A stretch of 64,000 nucleotides of DNA from Ramlibacter algicola (GCF_016641735.1 NZ_JAEDAO010000001.1:1426001-1490000), one strand, 5' to 3'. Numbered from the stretch's first letter, positions 8,928 to 17,295 are shown. The notes: generated by a model not told the origin, from the sequence alone. Made by a program: numbers and translations.

Positions 8928-9041
8928 GCCCGCGACCGCCCACCCCGCCTACCTTCGAGGCAGGGCGGGGAAGTAGTCCAGATCCCGCCCAGAGAAGGCT
9001 TTGATGCGCTGCTCGCCGAATTGCGGGCGATGGTCCCGAAG

Positions 9042-9440
9042 TCATAGGTGGGCCAAGTGCGACGGCGGCGCGAAGCGATCGTGCAAGCCGTCGACGTAGG
9101 TGATGGGGATCCGCGACAGCTCCTCGTCGGAGACGTCCTCGAGGCAGCCCAGGTTCACGCCATACATGACGCCCATCGGCGTGTCCGTCCCGACACCGAA
9201 CGGCCGCACACCGCAGACGCGGCAGAAGTAGTGCTGGTTCTTCCTGGAGTTGAACAGGTACTGCGTGAGTTCCGCCTCGCCGGAGAGCAGGCGGAAGCCT
9301 TCCGGCTTGGCGACCGCGGGCCAGAAGCGCGTCCTGCGGCAGATGGAGCAGTTGCACCGGTAGGAACTCTGCGTGAGATCGAGGTCGGCCTCGAAGGTCA
9401 CGGCGCCGCAGTGGCAGCTGCCGCGGTAAGTTTTCAGCAT
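9042..9440 (-). CDS. GFA family protein (glutathione-dependent formaldehyde-activating type)
   Basis: A 132-residue protein with the GFA zinc-binding cysteine pattern: CHCG near the N-terminus, CNCSIC about 20 residues later and CRVCGV in the middle. Members bind zinc in an Mss4-like fold; only a few are shown to speed glutathione-formaldehyde adduct formation, and most are uncharacterised. Cytoplasmic, stand-alone. The family call is firm; the biochemical role is not. Confidence 0.92.
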   Translation of the reverse strand: MLKTYRGSCHCGAVTFEADLDLTQSSYRCNCSICRRTRFWPAVAKPEGFRLLSGEAELTQYLFNSRKNQHYFCRVCGVRPFGVGTDTPMGVMYGVNLGCLEDVSDEELSRIPITYVDGLHDRFAPPSHLAHL

Positions 9441-9531
9441 TTCACACCTCCGGTCGCGCGGCCGGATGCCCCTGGCAGGATGCGTGCCGCAGGTGCGAGC
9501 TTACGACTGGTTCTCCCTCACGGAACGGCCC

Positions 9532-10062
9532 TCAAAGGAGTTCGAATCGGATCCCGCTCTCGCGAAGTTGTTCTTCGATGAGCGTCCGCCATGGGCCGCG
9601 AGGCGACCAGACCCTGGTGACGAAGGCAAAGGCGGAAGCCGGTTCGTCCTTGAGCGTGACCACGCGATGAAGGAACACCATGCTGGACGCGCGCATGTTC
9701 ACCTCGCAGTGCACGAGTACTTTCTTGTCTTTCAGCCGCTGCAGTGCAGCAGTGACTGTCCGAAAGTGACCGGCGCTCGGAGTGGCGAAAGGGATGGGGA
9801 TCTGAACGAACTCGATGCCCTGCTTGGCGAGAAGGGCAGGTTCTTCCTGCACAGCGCTATGCACGGTGCTGGGTGCCAGGTAGATGACCGCCTGGAAACC
9901 GGCGGCACCCAAGCGGGAGAGCGCATCGGCAGTGGGTTGACCCGATGTCACGAGTAGCTCGGTGACGGGTACGACATTCGGTGCGTCGATGCCCTGGGCG
10001 CGTGGCGCCGTCGCGAGCAGCAACAGGGCCATGGCCAAGAACGCGTTCCGGAACGCTGACAT
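9532..10062 (-). CDS. Exported protein tyrosine phosphatase-like protein
   Basis: 176 residues with an N-terminal signal peptide (from MSAFRNAFLAMALLLLATAP, cleavage near RAQG). The fold is that of the DUF442/cysteine-phosphatase-like group: a beta-alpha segment with SGQPT, then VHCEVNMRAS (Cys119, Arg124). The normal phosphatase loop is C-x5-R; here the spacing Cys to Arg is x4, so canonical catalysis is uncertain, although this HCxxNxR form is common in the subgroup. A longer start at 10116 exists but would place 18 residues before the signal peptide. Confidence 0.75.
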   Translation of the reverse strand: MSAFRNAFLAMALLLLATAPRAQGIDAPNVVPVTELLVTSGQPTADALSRLGAAGFQAVIYLAPSTVHSAVQEEPALLAKQGIEFVQIPIPFATPSAGHFRTVTAALQRLKDKKVLVHCEVNMRASSMVFLHRVVTLKDEPASAFAFVTRVWSPRGPWRTLIEEQLRESGIRFELL

Positions 10063-10191
10063 GGCGGTATTCTGACGCCGAACGCCGGAGTTGACCGGCG
10101 AGGCGGAGGCGAGCACGTTCAGCGTGCGTAGCTGCTGCGGCGTCCGTGTCGAACGACATGTTGGACAGCTGCACCGCCCAACGACCGATAG

Positions 10192-10413
10192 TCATCGCAC
10201 GATCCTCCGAACGTCGCCGTTCGTTGGTGTGGCACTCTCGTGGAATAGGTCGAACAAGAACTCTTCGAGTTCGCCGTCTTCCACAAACGAGGGCACTTCG
10301 AAACCGGCAGGCCCCAGCTTCCCATCGTTGCCTACGGCCAGCGCACGCCAAGCTCCGCCTTCGCGGCGCAGCTCATAGATGTGACCGAACACGTTGAAGC
10401 GCGATGCTTCCAT
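10192..10413 (-). CDS. Small conserved protein, DUF7661-like
   Basis: 73 residues: an N-terminal RFNVFGHIYELRREGGAW beta segment, then an acidic helix ending ELEEFLFDLFHE. The pattern resembles the small DUF7661 proteins (VFGR...vEVvRe...GeWraf, then LFHE), recalled from memory without a search. Cytoplasmic, function unknown. It sits alone 130 bp upstream of the phosphatase-like gene on the same strand. Confidence 0.6.
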   Translation of the reverse strand: MEASRFNVFGHIYELRREGGAWRALAVGNDGKLGPAGFEVPSFVEDGELEEFLFDLFHESATPTNGDVRRIVR

Positions 10414-10621
10414 GCTGCTGCCTAACTCAATGTAGACGGCGATTCACGACGCGACCCCGCGCACTCGATCGATAAGCTCGCCGCTCGCTGAATCGCAAGT
10501 GTCTTGTTGAGCTAGTCTATCCACGGCTCGAGGCGTTCGACTGCGCGTCCTGACAGGGCAAACCCGCGCGCCTGTTGCCGGCCACCTCAGGCGCGACGCC
10601 CCGTCACAATGCTCCCCTCCC

Positions 10622-12784
10622 ATGCCCACCCGCCGCGCCACCCTGGCCCAGCTGGCCGCGCTCTCCGTGGTCGCGTGCTCTCCGCTCCAACCCATCCCAA
10701 TGACCGATTCCAATTCGACTGAGAACGACCCCTTCCTCTGGCTCGAAGACGTCGAAGGCGAGCGCGCCTTGACTTGGGTGCGCGAACGCAATGCCGTGAC
10801 CGAAGCGATCCTGATGAAGCGGCCCGGCTTCGCGGAGTCCGAGAAGCGCCTGCTGTCGATCCTCGAAGCCAAGGACCGCATTCCCTACATCGTTCGCCGC
10901 GGTGCGTACGTCTACAACTTCTGGACCGACGACGAGCATCCACGCGGGCTGTGGCGGCGCACGTCGCTGGACGACTACCGCAATCCGCAGCCGACGTGGG
11001 ACGTCGTGCTGGACGTCGACGCGCTGGGCAAGGCCGAGGGCGTGAGCTGGGTGTGGGCGGGCGCGGCCGCGGTGCCGGCGCGGACGGAGGCGGAGATCGA
11101 TCGGGCGCTCATCTCGCTGTCGCGCGGCGGCTCGGACGCGCATGTGGTGCGTGAGTTCGACCTCGTGGCCAAGCGTTTCGTCGATGGCGGCTTCCAGCTG
11201 GAGGAAGCGAAGTCGGACGTGGCCTGGCTCGATCGCGACACGCTGTATGTCGCCACCGACTTCGGCCCGGGCTCCATGACCGACTCGGGTTATCCGCGCA
11301 TCGTCAAACGCTGGAAGCGCGGCACGCCGCTGGCGTCGGCGACGACGGTGTACGAAGGAAAGAAGTCCGACGTCAGCGCGTCGGTGCACGTCGAGCACCT
11401 GCCCGGCGGCGCGCACCGCGCGTTCGTGTCGCGCTCGATCGACTTCTACCGCGACGAGTCGCACCTGCTGCTGGCCGACGGCCGGCTGCAGCGCATCGAC
11501 AAACCCGAGGACTGCGACCTCGACACCGAGGGCGACGTGCTGCTGCTGCAGCCGCGCAGCGACTGGACGGTCGGCGGCGCCACCTACAAGGCCGGCACGC
11601 TGCTGGCCACCAGCTTCGACGCCTACCTGCGTGGCGAGCGCAAGTTCGACGTGCTGTTCACGCCGACGCCCTCGCGCAGCCTGGAGCGCGGCGGCTACAG
11701 CTTCACGCGCTCGCACGTGCTGCTCAACATCCTGGACGACGTCAGCAGCCGCATCGAGGAATGGCACCGCGACGCGTCGGGCCGCTGGCAAGGCCGCACG
11801 CTGGACCTGCCGCGCGCCGCCACCGCGTGGGTCGCGCCGCTGAAGGAGGAGGGGCTCGACGTGGACCCGCTGGCCGACCTGTACTTCATCGGCTACGAGG
11901 ACTTCCTCACGCCCGATCGCGTGCTGCTGGCGAAGGCGGGTGATGGCGCGCCGACATTGCTGCGACAGGCGCCTGCGCGCTTCGACAGCGCCGGGATGCG
12001 CGCGGAGCAGCGCTTCGCCACCAGCAAGGACGGAACGCGCGTGCCTTACTTCGTCGTGTGGCCGCGCGGTGCGCAGGCGGGCACGCCGTTGCCGACGCTG
12101 CTGTATGGCTACGGCGGCTTCCAGGTGAACATGCAGCCGTCGTACCAGTCGCTGCGCGGCGGCCAGTGGTTGGAACGCGGCGGCGTGCTGGTGATCGCCA
12201 ACATCCGCGGCGGCGGCGAGTACGGGCCCGAGTGGCACCAGGCCGCCATCCTCGAGCACAAGCAGCGCAGCTACGACGACTTCATCGCGGTGGCCGAAGA
12301 CCTCGTCGCGCAGCGCATCACGACGCCGAAGCAACTGGGCACCATGGGTGGCAGCAATGGCGGTTTGCTCATGGGCGCGATGCTCACGCAGCGGCCGGAC
12401 CTGTTCGGCGCCATCGTGTGCCAGGTGCCGCTGCTGGACATGCGCCGCTTCCACAAGCTGCTGGCCGGGGCGAGCTGGATGGCGGAGTACGGCGACCCGG
12501 ACGACCCGAAGCAGTGGGCGTTCATTTCGAAGTACTCGCCGTACCAGAACGTCAAGCGGGGCGTGCAGTACCCGCGCGTGCTGTTCACGACCAGCACGCG
12601 CGACGACCGCGTGCATCCGGGCCACGCGCGCAAGATGGCCGCGAAGCTGCTGTCGATGGGTCACGACCTGCTGTACTACGAGAACATCGAAGGCGGGCAC
12701 GGCGGCGCGGCGGATGCGAAGCAGGAGGCGCACATCGATGCGCTGGAATACGCGTACCTCTGGATGCAGCTGGGTGGACGGTAG
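10622..12784 (+). CDS. Prolyl oligopeptidase family serine peptidase (S9A type)
   Basis: A 720-residue two-domain peptidase. DPFLWLEDVEG near residue 36 is the S9A entry motif; the C-terminal hydrolase has GGSNGGLL (Ser near 578), TRDDRVHPGH (Asp near 661) and EGGHGG (His near 693). The first 25 residues (TRRATLAQLAALSVVACS) resemble a Tat/lipoprotein leader, so a periplasmic lipoprotein is possible; an internal ATG (MTDSNSTEND) would give a cytoplasmic form. Followed after 9 bp by a glutaredoxin-like gene. Confidence 0.94.
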   Translation: MPTRRATLAQLAALSVVACSPLQPIPMTDSNSTENDPFLWLEDVEGERALTWVRERNAVTEAILMKRPGFAESEKRLLSILEAKDRIPYIVRRGAYVYNFWTDDEHPRGLWRRTSLDDYRNPQPTWDVVLDVDALGKAEGVSWVWAGAAAVPARTEAEIDRALISLSRGGSDAHVVREFDLVAKRFVDGGFQLEEAKSDVAWLDRDTLYVATDFGPGSMTDSGYPRIVKRWKRGTPLASATTVYEGKKSDVSASVHVEHLPGGAHRAFVSRSIDFYRDESHLLLADGRLQRIDKPEDCDLDTEGDVLLLQPRSDWTVGGATYKAGTLLATSFDAYLRGERKFDVLFTPTPSRSLERGGYSFTRSHVLLNILDDVSSRIEEWHRDASGRWQGRTLDLPRAATAWVAPLKEEGLDVDPLADLYFIGYEDFLTPDRVLLAKAGDGAPTLLRQAPARFDSAGMRAEQRFATSKDGTRVPYFVVWPRGAQAGTPLPTLLYGYGGFQVNMQPSYQSLRGGQWLERGGVLVIANIRGGGEYGPEWHQAAILEHKQRSYDDFIAVAEDLVAQRITTPKQLGTMGGSNGGLLMGAMLTQRPDLFGAIVCQVPLLDMRRFHKLLAGASWMAEYGDPDDPKQWAFISKYSPYQNVKRGVQYPRVLFTTSTRDDRVHPGHARKMAAKLLSMGHDLLYYENIEGGHGGAADAKQEAHIDALEYAYLWMQLGGR

Positions 12785-12793
12785 ACTTTCGCC

Positions 12794-13036
12794 ATGGACC
12801 TGCAGATCACCGTCTATTCGAAATCCGCCTGCCCGCAGTGCGACAGCGTGAAGAGCCTGCTCAAGTCGCGGTCGCTCGCCTACGAGGAAGTGAAGATCGA
12901 CGACGAGGCCGAGCGGCTCGCGTTCTATGCCAGGTGCGGGCCGTCGGTGCGCCAGATGCCGCAGGTCTTCATCAATGGCCAGCGCGTCGGCGGTCTCGCC
13001 GGCGTGCAAGCTGCGCTGCAGCAGATCAGCCGCTGA
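12794..13036 (+). CDS. Glutaredoxin family protein
   Basis: 80 residues with a thioredoxin fold. The redox motif CPQC lies at residues 13-16 after the first strand (ITVYSKSA), and QMPQVFINGQRVGG supplies the cis-proline and glutathione-binding strand. Probably a dithiol glutaredoxin that reduces protein disulfides. The start is 9 bp after the S9 peptidase stop, so it is likely cotranscribed. Confidence 0.93.
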   Translation: MDLQITVYSKSACPQCDSVKSLLKSRSLAYEEVKIDDEAERLAFYARCGPSVRQMPQVFINGQRVGGLAGVQAALQQISR

Positions 13037-13130
13037 GTCGGACCCGTCCGGCACCCTGTGCCGGGCCCCTCCCACGCTCATGGCCGCGCTGTCCGCCCAC
13101 AGTCGCGGCATGACCTCAAGGAGTCAGCTG

Positions 13131-13574
13131 ATGCACATCCGTTTCCTTGCCGCCGCCGCTTTGTGCGTGGCCGTTGCCATGCCGGTCGGCGCCGCCACCA
13201 AGAAGGAAAAAGCCGCCGCGGCCAAGAAGAAGGCCGAGCCCGAAGCCGTCGTCACCGACGTGCCGCCGCCGTCCGGCTCGTGGGAGCAGGTGCCCGCGCC
13301 GAACAAGGACTACGTCTGGTCCAAGGGCTACTACGAATGGAAGGACGGCCGCTACCAGTGGAAGGGCGGCGAATGGGTCCTGAAGAAGGAAGGCATGGAG
13401 TACGAGCAGCATGCCTGGAAGCAGCGTTCCGACGGCAAGTGGGAGCTGACCGGCGGCGAATTCGTGCCCGAAGGCCAGGCCAGGAAGCACGACAAGACGG
13501 ACGACGACAAGGATTCGTCCGCCAAGAAGGACGAGCCCACCAAGTCCATGGGCGCGGCGGCGGCGAAGAAGTGA
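13131..13574 (+). CDS. Exported WXXGXW-repeat (BcpO-related) protein
   Basis: 147 residues with a signal peptide (HIRFLAAAALCVAVAMPVGA), a lysine-rich linker and a central block of W/Y-x-x-G-x-W repeats (YYEWKDGRYQWKGGEWV, then KWELTGGEFV), as in the periplasmic YXWVPGHW/BcpO-related proteins common in Burkholderiales. The C-terminus is lysine/aspartate-rich. A strong ribosome binding site (AAGGAG) precedes the start. Role unknown; cell-envelope binding is a guess. Confidence 0.85.
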   Translation: MHIRFLAAAALCVAVAMPVGAATKKEKAAAAKKKAEPEAVVTDVPPPSGSWEQVPAPNKDYVWSKGYYEWKDGRYQWKGGEWVLKKEGMEYEQHAWKQRSDGKWELTGGEFVPEGQARKHDKTDDDKDSSAKKDEPTKSMGAAAAKK

Positions 13575-13577
13575 CCC

Positions 13578-13601
13578 GTCATTCCCGCCTCCGCGGGAAT
13601 G
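13578..13601. repeat. REP-type palindrome between convergent genes
   Basis: Short copy with CCCGCCTCCGCGGG core, sitting in the 31 bp gap between the convergent WXXGXW-repeat protein and S9 peptidase genes, where it may serve as a two-way terminator. Confidence 0.7.
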
Positions 13602-13605
13602 GCGA

Positions 13606-15756
13606 CTAGCGCTTCATCTTTCCCATCTGCCACAGCAGGAACGCATACACGTCCGCCGTCAGCGCGTCGCGCTGCGTGCGCGTGCTGCCCATGCCGTGGC
13701 CGGCTTGCTCGTCCAGGCGCAGCAGGATCGGCTTGCCGCTCGTGGTGGCGGCTTGCAGGCGCGCGGCGGCCTTGGCGCTGTGCCAGACGTCGACGCGCGG
13801 GTCGTTCACGCCGTGCACCAGCATCACGGCGGGATAGGGCGTGCCGTCCTTGACCTGGTGGTACGTGCTCATCTCCAGCAGCGCCGGGAACTCCTGCGGA
13901 TTGCGCCAGCTGCCGAACTCGGAAATGTTCGTCACGCCGTTCGCGCTTTCTTCGGCGCGCACCGCATCCATCACGCCCACTTCGAAGATCGCCGCCGCGA
14001 ACAGCTGCGGCGCCTCGGTCACCATGCGGCCGACGAAGATGCCGCCGGCGCTGCCGCCCAGCGCGCCCATCGTCGCCGGTGACGCATAGCGCTGCGCGAC
14101 CAGCCACTGCGCGCACGCGATGCCGTCCTTCCACGTGTTGCGCTTGGTCTGCTTGAAGCCGGCCAGGTGCCACGGCTCGCCGTGCACGCCGCTGCCGCGC
14201 ACGTTGGCATAGGCCAGGATGCCGCCGCGTTCCAGCCACGCGATGCTGGTGGGCCGGTACGCAGCGGTGAAGGAGAAGCCGTAGGCGCCGTAGCCGAACA
14301 GCAGCGTCGGGTTGCTGCCGTCGCGCTTCAGGCCCTTCTTGTGCACCAGCGTCAGCGGCACCTCGACGCCGTCGTGGCTGCGCACTTGCACTTCGGTCAC
14401 GACGATCTCCGGCGCCCCCGGAACCTTCTTCGGTTGGCGCAGGCCGGTGTCGGTGGACTTCATGCCGTGCAGGCGGAAATCGCGCGCGGGCTCGGTCCAG
14501 CCGGTGAGCGTGTACAGCCAGTCGTCGTAGGCGTGCGCAGGGTCCGCGTGCACGCCGGCGGCGCCGTGGAAGGGCAGCGGCACGGCGCGGCCGGCCGTGT
14601 CACCGGCGGTGTACAGGCGCAGGCCGATCGCCGTGCCTTCGCGCACGGAGCCCAGCACGCCCGCGCGGCCGACGTTGAAGCCTTCGAGCACCGCCCCCGC
14701 GGGAGGACGCGCAACTTCGACGGCGCGCGCCAGCTGCGGCTGCCGCAGGTCCAGCTTCATGACCTTGAACAGCGGCGCGTCCTTGTGGGTCTGGAAGTAG
14801 AGCTGGTCGCCCGCCAACTCGATGTCGACGATGGCGTCGGACGGCGAGGCGATGCGCTTCCAAGGCACGTCGCCGCCCTTGGCGAGGTCGCTCACCTGCG
14901 CGACGAACAGCGAGCCTTCGGGCGCGGTGGTGTCGGTGGTGCGCACCACCATCCAGCGGCTGCCCGGCTCGAACACGATCGCGCCGACGTCCAGGCGCAC
15001 CAGGCCCAGTTGCTTGTTGACGGTGGGCCCGAACACCGCGCGGGCCTGCGCCGCGGGTGCGCCGACGCGCTGCCACATCACGTTGGAGTCCTGGTAGGCC
15101 TCCGTCTCCGGTGTCTCGGGATCGAGCGCGCGCAGCTGGTTGTAGGTGAACGAGCGGCTGTCCGGCAGCCACGACACGTTGGCCTCGCGCACGCGCGGGA
15201 TCGGCTGGCCCACGGCCTTGCCGGCCTTGACGTCGTGGATGTACAGCGACGCGTCCTCGGAGCCGCCGGCCGACATGCCGTAGGCGACGTAGGCGCCGTC
15301 CCAGGACGGCCGGAAGTAGTTGATCGCATGCGGCACGCCCGTGCGCCTGGCCTCGACCTCGGGGTCGACCAGCAGCCGCTCCTTGCCGCCCTGGCGCACC
15401 ACCAGCTTGGCCTGGCGCTCGCCGCGGGCGCGCTTCAGGGAGTAGAGCCGGTCGCCCGGCATGCGGACGATGTTGGTGTAGCTGTCGCCGGACGCTTCGG
15501 ACAGCTGCGCGACGCGCTTGCCGAGCGCGTCGCGGCCGGGGATCGCGTCGAGCACCTGGCGCGCCTGCGCGCCCTGGTCACGCATCCACTTCAGGACTTC
15601 GGGATCCTTGACGTTCTCGAAGTAGCGGTACGGGTCGTGCACCGTCACGCCATGGATCGTCTCTGGCGTGTCGCGCACGGGCGCGGGTGCGGCGTGTGCG
15701 CTCGTGAGAAGGGCGAGGAGGGCCGCCGCAAGCGGCGCGCGCAGGATCGAGGACAT
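13606..15756 (-). CDS. Exported prolyl oligopeptidase family serine peptidase (S9A type)
   Basis: 716 residues starting with a clear signal peptide (SSILRAPLAAALLALLTSAHA). HDPYRYFENVKDPEV is the S9A N-terminal motif, a seven-blade propeller follows, and the hydrolase domain has GGSAGGIF (Ser), NDPRVDVW (Asp) and QAGHGMG (His). Probably periplasmic. The start at 15756 is chosen because the signal peptide begins there; an upstream start would add 21 residues overlapping a repeat. Differs from the 10622 enzyme in sequence, so not a recent duplicate. Confidence 0.94.
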   Translation of the reverse strand: MSSILRAPLAAALLALLTSAHAAPAPVRDTPETIHGVTVHDPYRYFENVKDPEVLKWMRDQGAQARQVLDAIPGRDALGKRVAQLSEASGDSYTNIVRMPGDRLYSLKRARGERQAKLVVRQGGKERLLVDPEVEARRTGVPHAINYFRPSWDGAYVAYGMSAGGSEDASLYIHDVKAGKAVGQPIPRVREANVSWLPDSRSFTYNQLRALDPETPETEAYQDSNVMWQRVGAPAAQARAVFGPTVNKQLGLVRLDVGAIVFEPGSRWMVVRTTDTTAPEGSLFVAQVSDLAKGGDVPWKRIASPSDAIVDIELAGDQLYFQTHKDAPLFKVMKLDLRQPQLARAVEVARPPAGAVLEGFNVGRAGVLGSVREGTAIGLRLYTAGDTAGRAVPLPFHGAAGVHADPAHAYDDWLYTLTGWTEPARDFRLHGMKSTDTGLRQPKKVPGAPEIVVTEVQVRSHDGVEVPLTLVHKKGLKRDGSNPTLLFGYGAYGFSFTAAYRPTSIAWLERGGILAYANVRGSGVHGEPWHLAGFKQTKRNTWKDGIACAQWLVAQRYASPATMGALGGSAGGIFVGRMVTEAPQLFAAAIFEVGVMDAVRAEESANGVTNISEFGSWRNPQEFPALLEMSTYHQVKDGTPYPAVMLVHGVNDPRVDVWHSAKAAARLQAATTSGKPILLRLDEQAGHGMGSTRTQRDALTADVYAFLLWQMGKMKR

Positions 15757-15794
15757 CGTGGCTCCGGAAGGAGCGCGGATTGTAGGGACCCCTC

Positions 15795-15902
15795 CGTCAT
15801 TCCCGCGCGCCCTCGTCATTTCCCGCGAAGGCGGGAATCGATCGCTTCCGTCTTCGCGAGCTTCGATGAAAGCGATGGGTCCCCGCCTGACGCGGGGACG
15901 AC
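15795..15902. repeat. REP/BIME-type element pair
   Basis: Three partial palindromes: a degenerate GTCATTCCCGCG unit, a CCCGCGAAGGCGGG-core unit, and an inverted TCCCCGCCTGACGCGGGGAC unit, with complementary ATCGCTTCC / GAAAGCGATGG flanks, as in the 3721 copy. Confidence 0.8.
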
Positions 15903-15909
15903 GTGGATG

Positions 15910-16446
15910 TCAGGCCGCGCGCTTGCGCCGCACCGGCGCCGCGGCTTCCTCTTCCGCCGACCGCCCCAGCGGCAACCGCGCATCGCGCGCAATCGGCTTG
16001 TCCAGCACCGACACCACGGCATCGAGATCCCGCTCCAGCCGCGCCAGCGTGCGCGTGTCCAGCTGCGCCAGCGCGCGCGGCAGCACGCCACTCAGCGGCA
16101 TCGGCGCCTTGCGCAGCACGCGGGTGCCGCCGGGCGTGATGCGCAGGTGCACGGCGCGCTTGTCGTCGCCGCGGTCGGAGACCAGCAGGCCCTGTTCCAG
16201 CAGCGGCTTCACCAGGTTGCTGGCCGTGGACTGGTGGATGTCCATCTCTCGCGCGAGGCCGCTGACCCCGATGCCCGGCTGTTCGCGCACGACGCTGAGC
16301 GCCCAGACCTGCGCCCCGGCGATGCCGGCTCGCTTTTCGACCTCGCGGAAGTGGGTCTTGATGGTGTTGAACACGAGCCGGAACTGCCGCAGGACGCGGA
16401 GGGCGGGCTCGTCCAGGCTGGCGGGCGCTGCGCGCTTGGAAGGCAT
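15910..16446 (-). CDS. MarR family transcriptional regulator
   Basis: 178 residues: an N-terminal helix, then a winged helix with ARE-MDIHQSTASNLVKPLLEQGLL as recognition region and DRGDDKRAVHLRITPGG as wing, the MarR hallmark. Dimeric repressors of this family bind palindromes and respond to phenolic or oxidant ligands. The tail (RRKRAA) is basic. No obvious adjacent target gene is present, since the neighbours are a repeat and a terminator, so it may act at a distance or autoregulate. Confidence 0.92.
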   Translation of the reverse strand: MPSKRAAPASLDEPALRVLRQFRLVFNTIKTHFREVEKRAGIAGAQVWALSVVREQPGIGVSGLAREMDIHQSTASNLVKPLLEQGLLVSDRGDDKRAVHLRITPGGTRVLRKAPMPLSGVLPRALAQLDTRTLARLERDLDAVVSVLDKPIARDARLPLGRSAEEEAAAPVRRKRAA

Positions 16447-16478
16447 GGTCCGAATGGTAGCGCCCGCGCCAGCCTCCC

Positions 16479-16506
16479 AAAAAAGAGGGGCCCCTGAAGG
16501 GGCCCC
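16479..16506 (-). terminator. Rho-independent terminator (minus strand)
   Basis: On the minus strand, GGGGCCCC-TTCA-GGGGCCCC followed by TC and six T. A perfect 8-bp GC stem with a tetraloop and U-tract. It ends transcription coming from the right, i.e. from the MerR-type promoter region, just before the MarR gene. Confidence 0.85.
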
Positions 16507-16779
16507 AACCAGATGAACGCTCGAGACTCTCACTCACTCATCAAGGAGCACGTGCGAGGCTCGCCACCTCACTCGTGCACCGCCAGCGTAAGCATTGCCC
16601 CAAATGGATTCCATCAGGGTTTGCCCACGCTCGTGCTGTTGGACACCCCGCGCGGTTGCGAGTTTCTGGGGGAAAACCCGTGAAGGGTTGTGGCCGCTGG
16701 ACGGCTTGAAACTCGTCCGTCGCCGCAACGGTCGTGCATGGCGACTCAACGCGCTGACGGAGTCGCCAGCGACCCAGCG
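16507..16779 (-). other. Unexplained transcribed-looking stretch before the terminator
   Basis: 273 bp between the 65-codon gene and the strong terminator, on the same transcript by position. It starts with an inverted repeat (16740-16747 with 16760-16767, GGCGACTC/GAGTCGCC). Short minus-strand frames exist (for example 16534-16749, TTG start) but none has a good ribosome binding site or a recognisable domain. It could be a long 3' UTR or small RNA, or a decayed gene. Confidence 0.35.
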
Positions 16780-16977
16780 TCAGGAGCAGCAACGGCCTGC
16801 GGCGACCGCCACTGCCGCGAACGGAACCCACGCTTCGGGACAGGCAGCCAGCGCGGCGCCGATGGCCGCGAATGTGCCTGCCCCCAGGCCGAAGGCGGCC
16901 AGGCCGCCGACGACGGGGACGGCGCAACAGGCGGCACACGCCGCGCCGGCACCAAGAACGAGCTTCCAGGACTTCAT
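16780..16977 (-). CDS. Small Cys-rich membrane protein, MerT-like
   Basis: 65 residues, nearly all in two hydrophobic segments. The first contains [13 protein letters not shown], and a CC pair near a proline is reminiscent of mercuric-ion transport proteins such as MerT and MerF; the C-terminus ends in GRCCS. The start at 16977 is chosen because GGAAGAG lies just upstream; a start at 17013 would add 12 polar residues. A MerR-type promoter sits about 45 bp upstream. Metal transport or resistance is an inference from promoter and cysteines. Confidence 0.72.
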   Translation of the reverse strand: MKSWKLVLGAGAACAACCAVPVVGGLAAFGLGAGTFAAIGAALAACPEAWVPFAAVAVAAGRCCS

Positions 16978-17020
16978 GTCAATCTCTTCCGATGGCATGG
17001 GCCGATCGCCCACGGACCGG

Positions 17021-17051
17021 ACACTAGGACCTCAAGTGGCTTGAGGGTCAA
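17021..17051 (-). promoter_or_regulatory. MerR-family-type promoter/operator
   Basis: On the minus strand: -35 TTGACC, exactly 19 bp spacer, -10 TAGTGT. The over-long 19-bp spacer carries a near-perfect dyad CCTCAAG-tgg-CTTGAGG (17030-17046), the layout used by MerR, ZntR, CueR and SoxR regulators, which twist the DNA to activate. It would drive the Cys-rich small protein gene. No MerR-family regulator gene is present on either side. Confidence 0.8.
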
Positions 17052-17055
17052 GCAA

Positions 17056-17286
17056 TGCGTCGTGCCGGGCGCCTTGAGCCTCGCGCTCTTCGCGTGGCTG
17101 CTGTCGCTGCATCCGACCGCGGCCGGCCGCGTCTACGCCGCCTACGGCGGGGTCTACATCGGCGTGGCGATCGTGTGGCTGCGCGTGGTCGACGGCGTGC
17201 GCCCGACCTGGACCGACTGGGTCGGCGTGGCGGTGTCGCTCGTGGGCATGGCCATCATCATGTTCGCGCCGCGCCAGCCGTCGTGA
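17056..17286 (+). pseudogene. ynfA: YnfA/UPF0060 family membrane protein, 5'-truncated remnant
   Basis: Encodes the C-terminal two-thirds of a YnfA-type SMR-fold membrane protein: [29 protein letters not shown] followed by a [11 protein letters not shown] segment (split here by description only) and a final hydrophobic helix. The family is normally about 108 residues and starts some 30-35 residues earlier; that first helix is missing. Homology stops at about base 17060, right next to the MerR-type promoter, marking a recombination junction. A GTG at 17062 could still give a shortened product, but it would lack helix 1. Confidence 0.8.
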
Positions 17287-17295
17287 GCGACGGCA

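Noticed and set aside
8892..9045. Short plus-strand frame from GTG at 8892, or from ATG at 9004
   Set aside because: Poor codon character, no family match and overlap with the 3' end of the convergent GFA gene.
10192..10413. Antitoxin or toxin gene
   Set aside because: No partner gene and no toxin-antitoxin motif; it resembles a conserved small domain instead.
16513..16683. 56-codon plus-strand frame in the unexplained region
   Set aside because: It starts inside the terminator flank, has no ribosome binding site and shows no recognisable motif.
16507..16779. 6S RNA, RNase P RNA, 4.5S RNA or tmRNA
   Set aside because: None of the hallmark sequences of these RNAs could be found on either strand.
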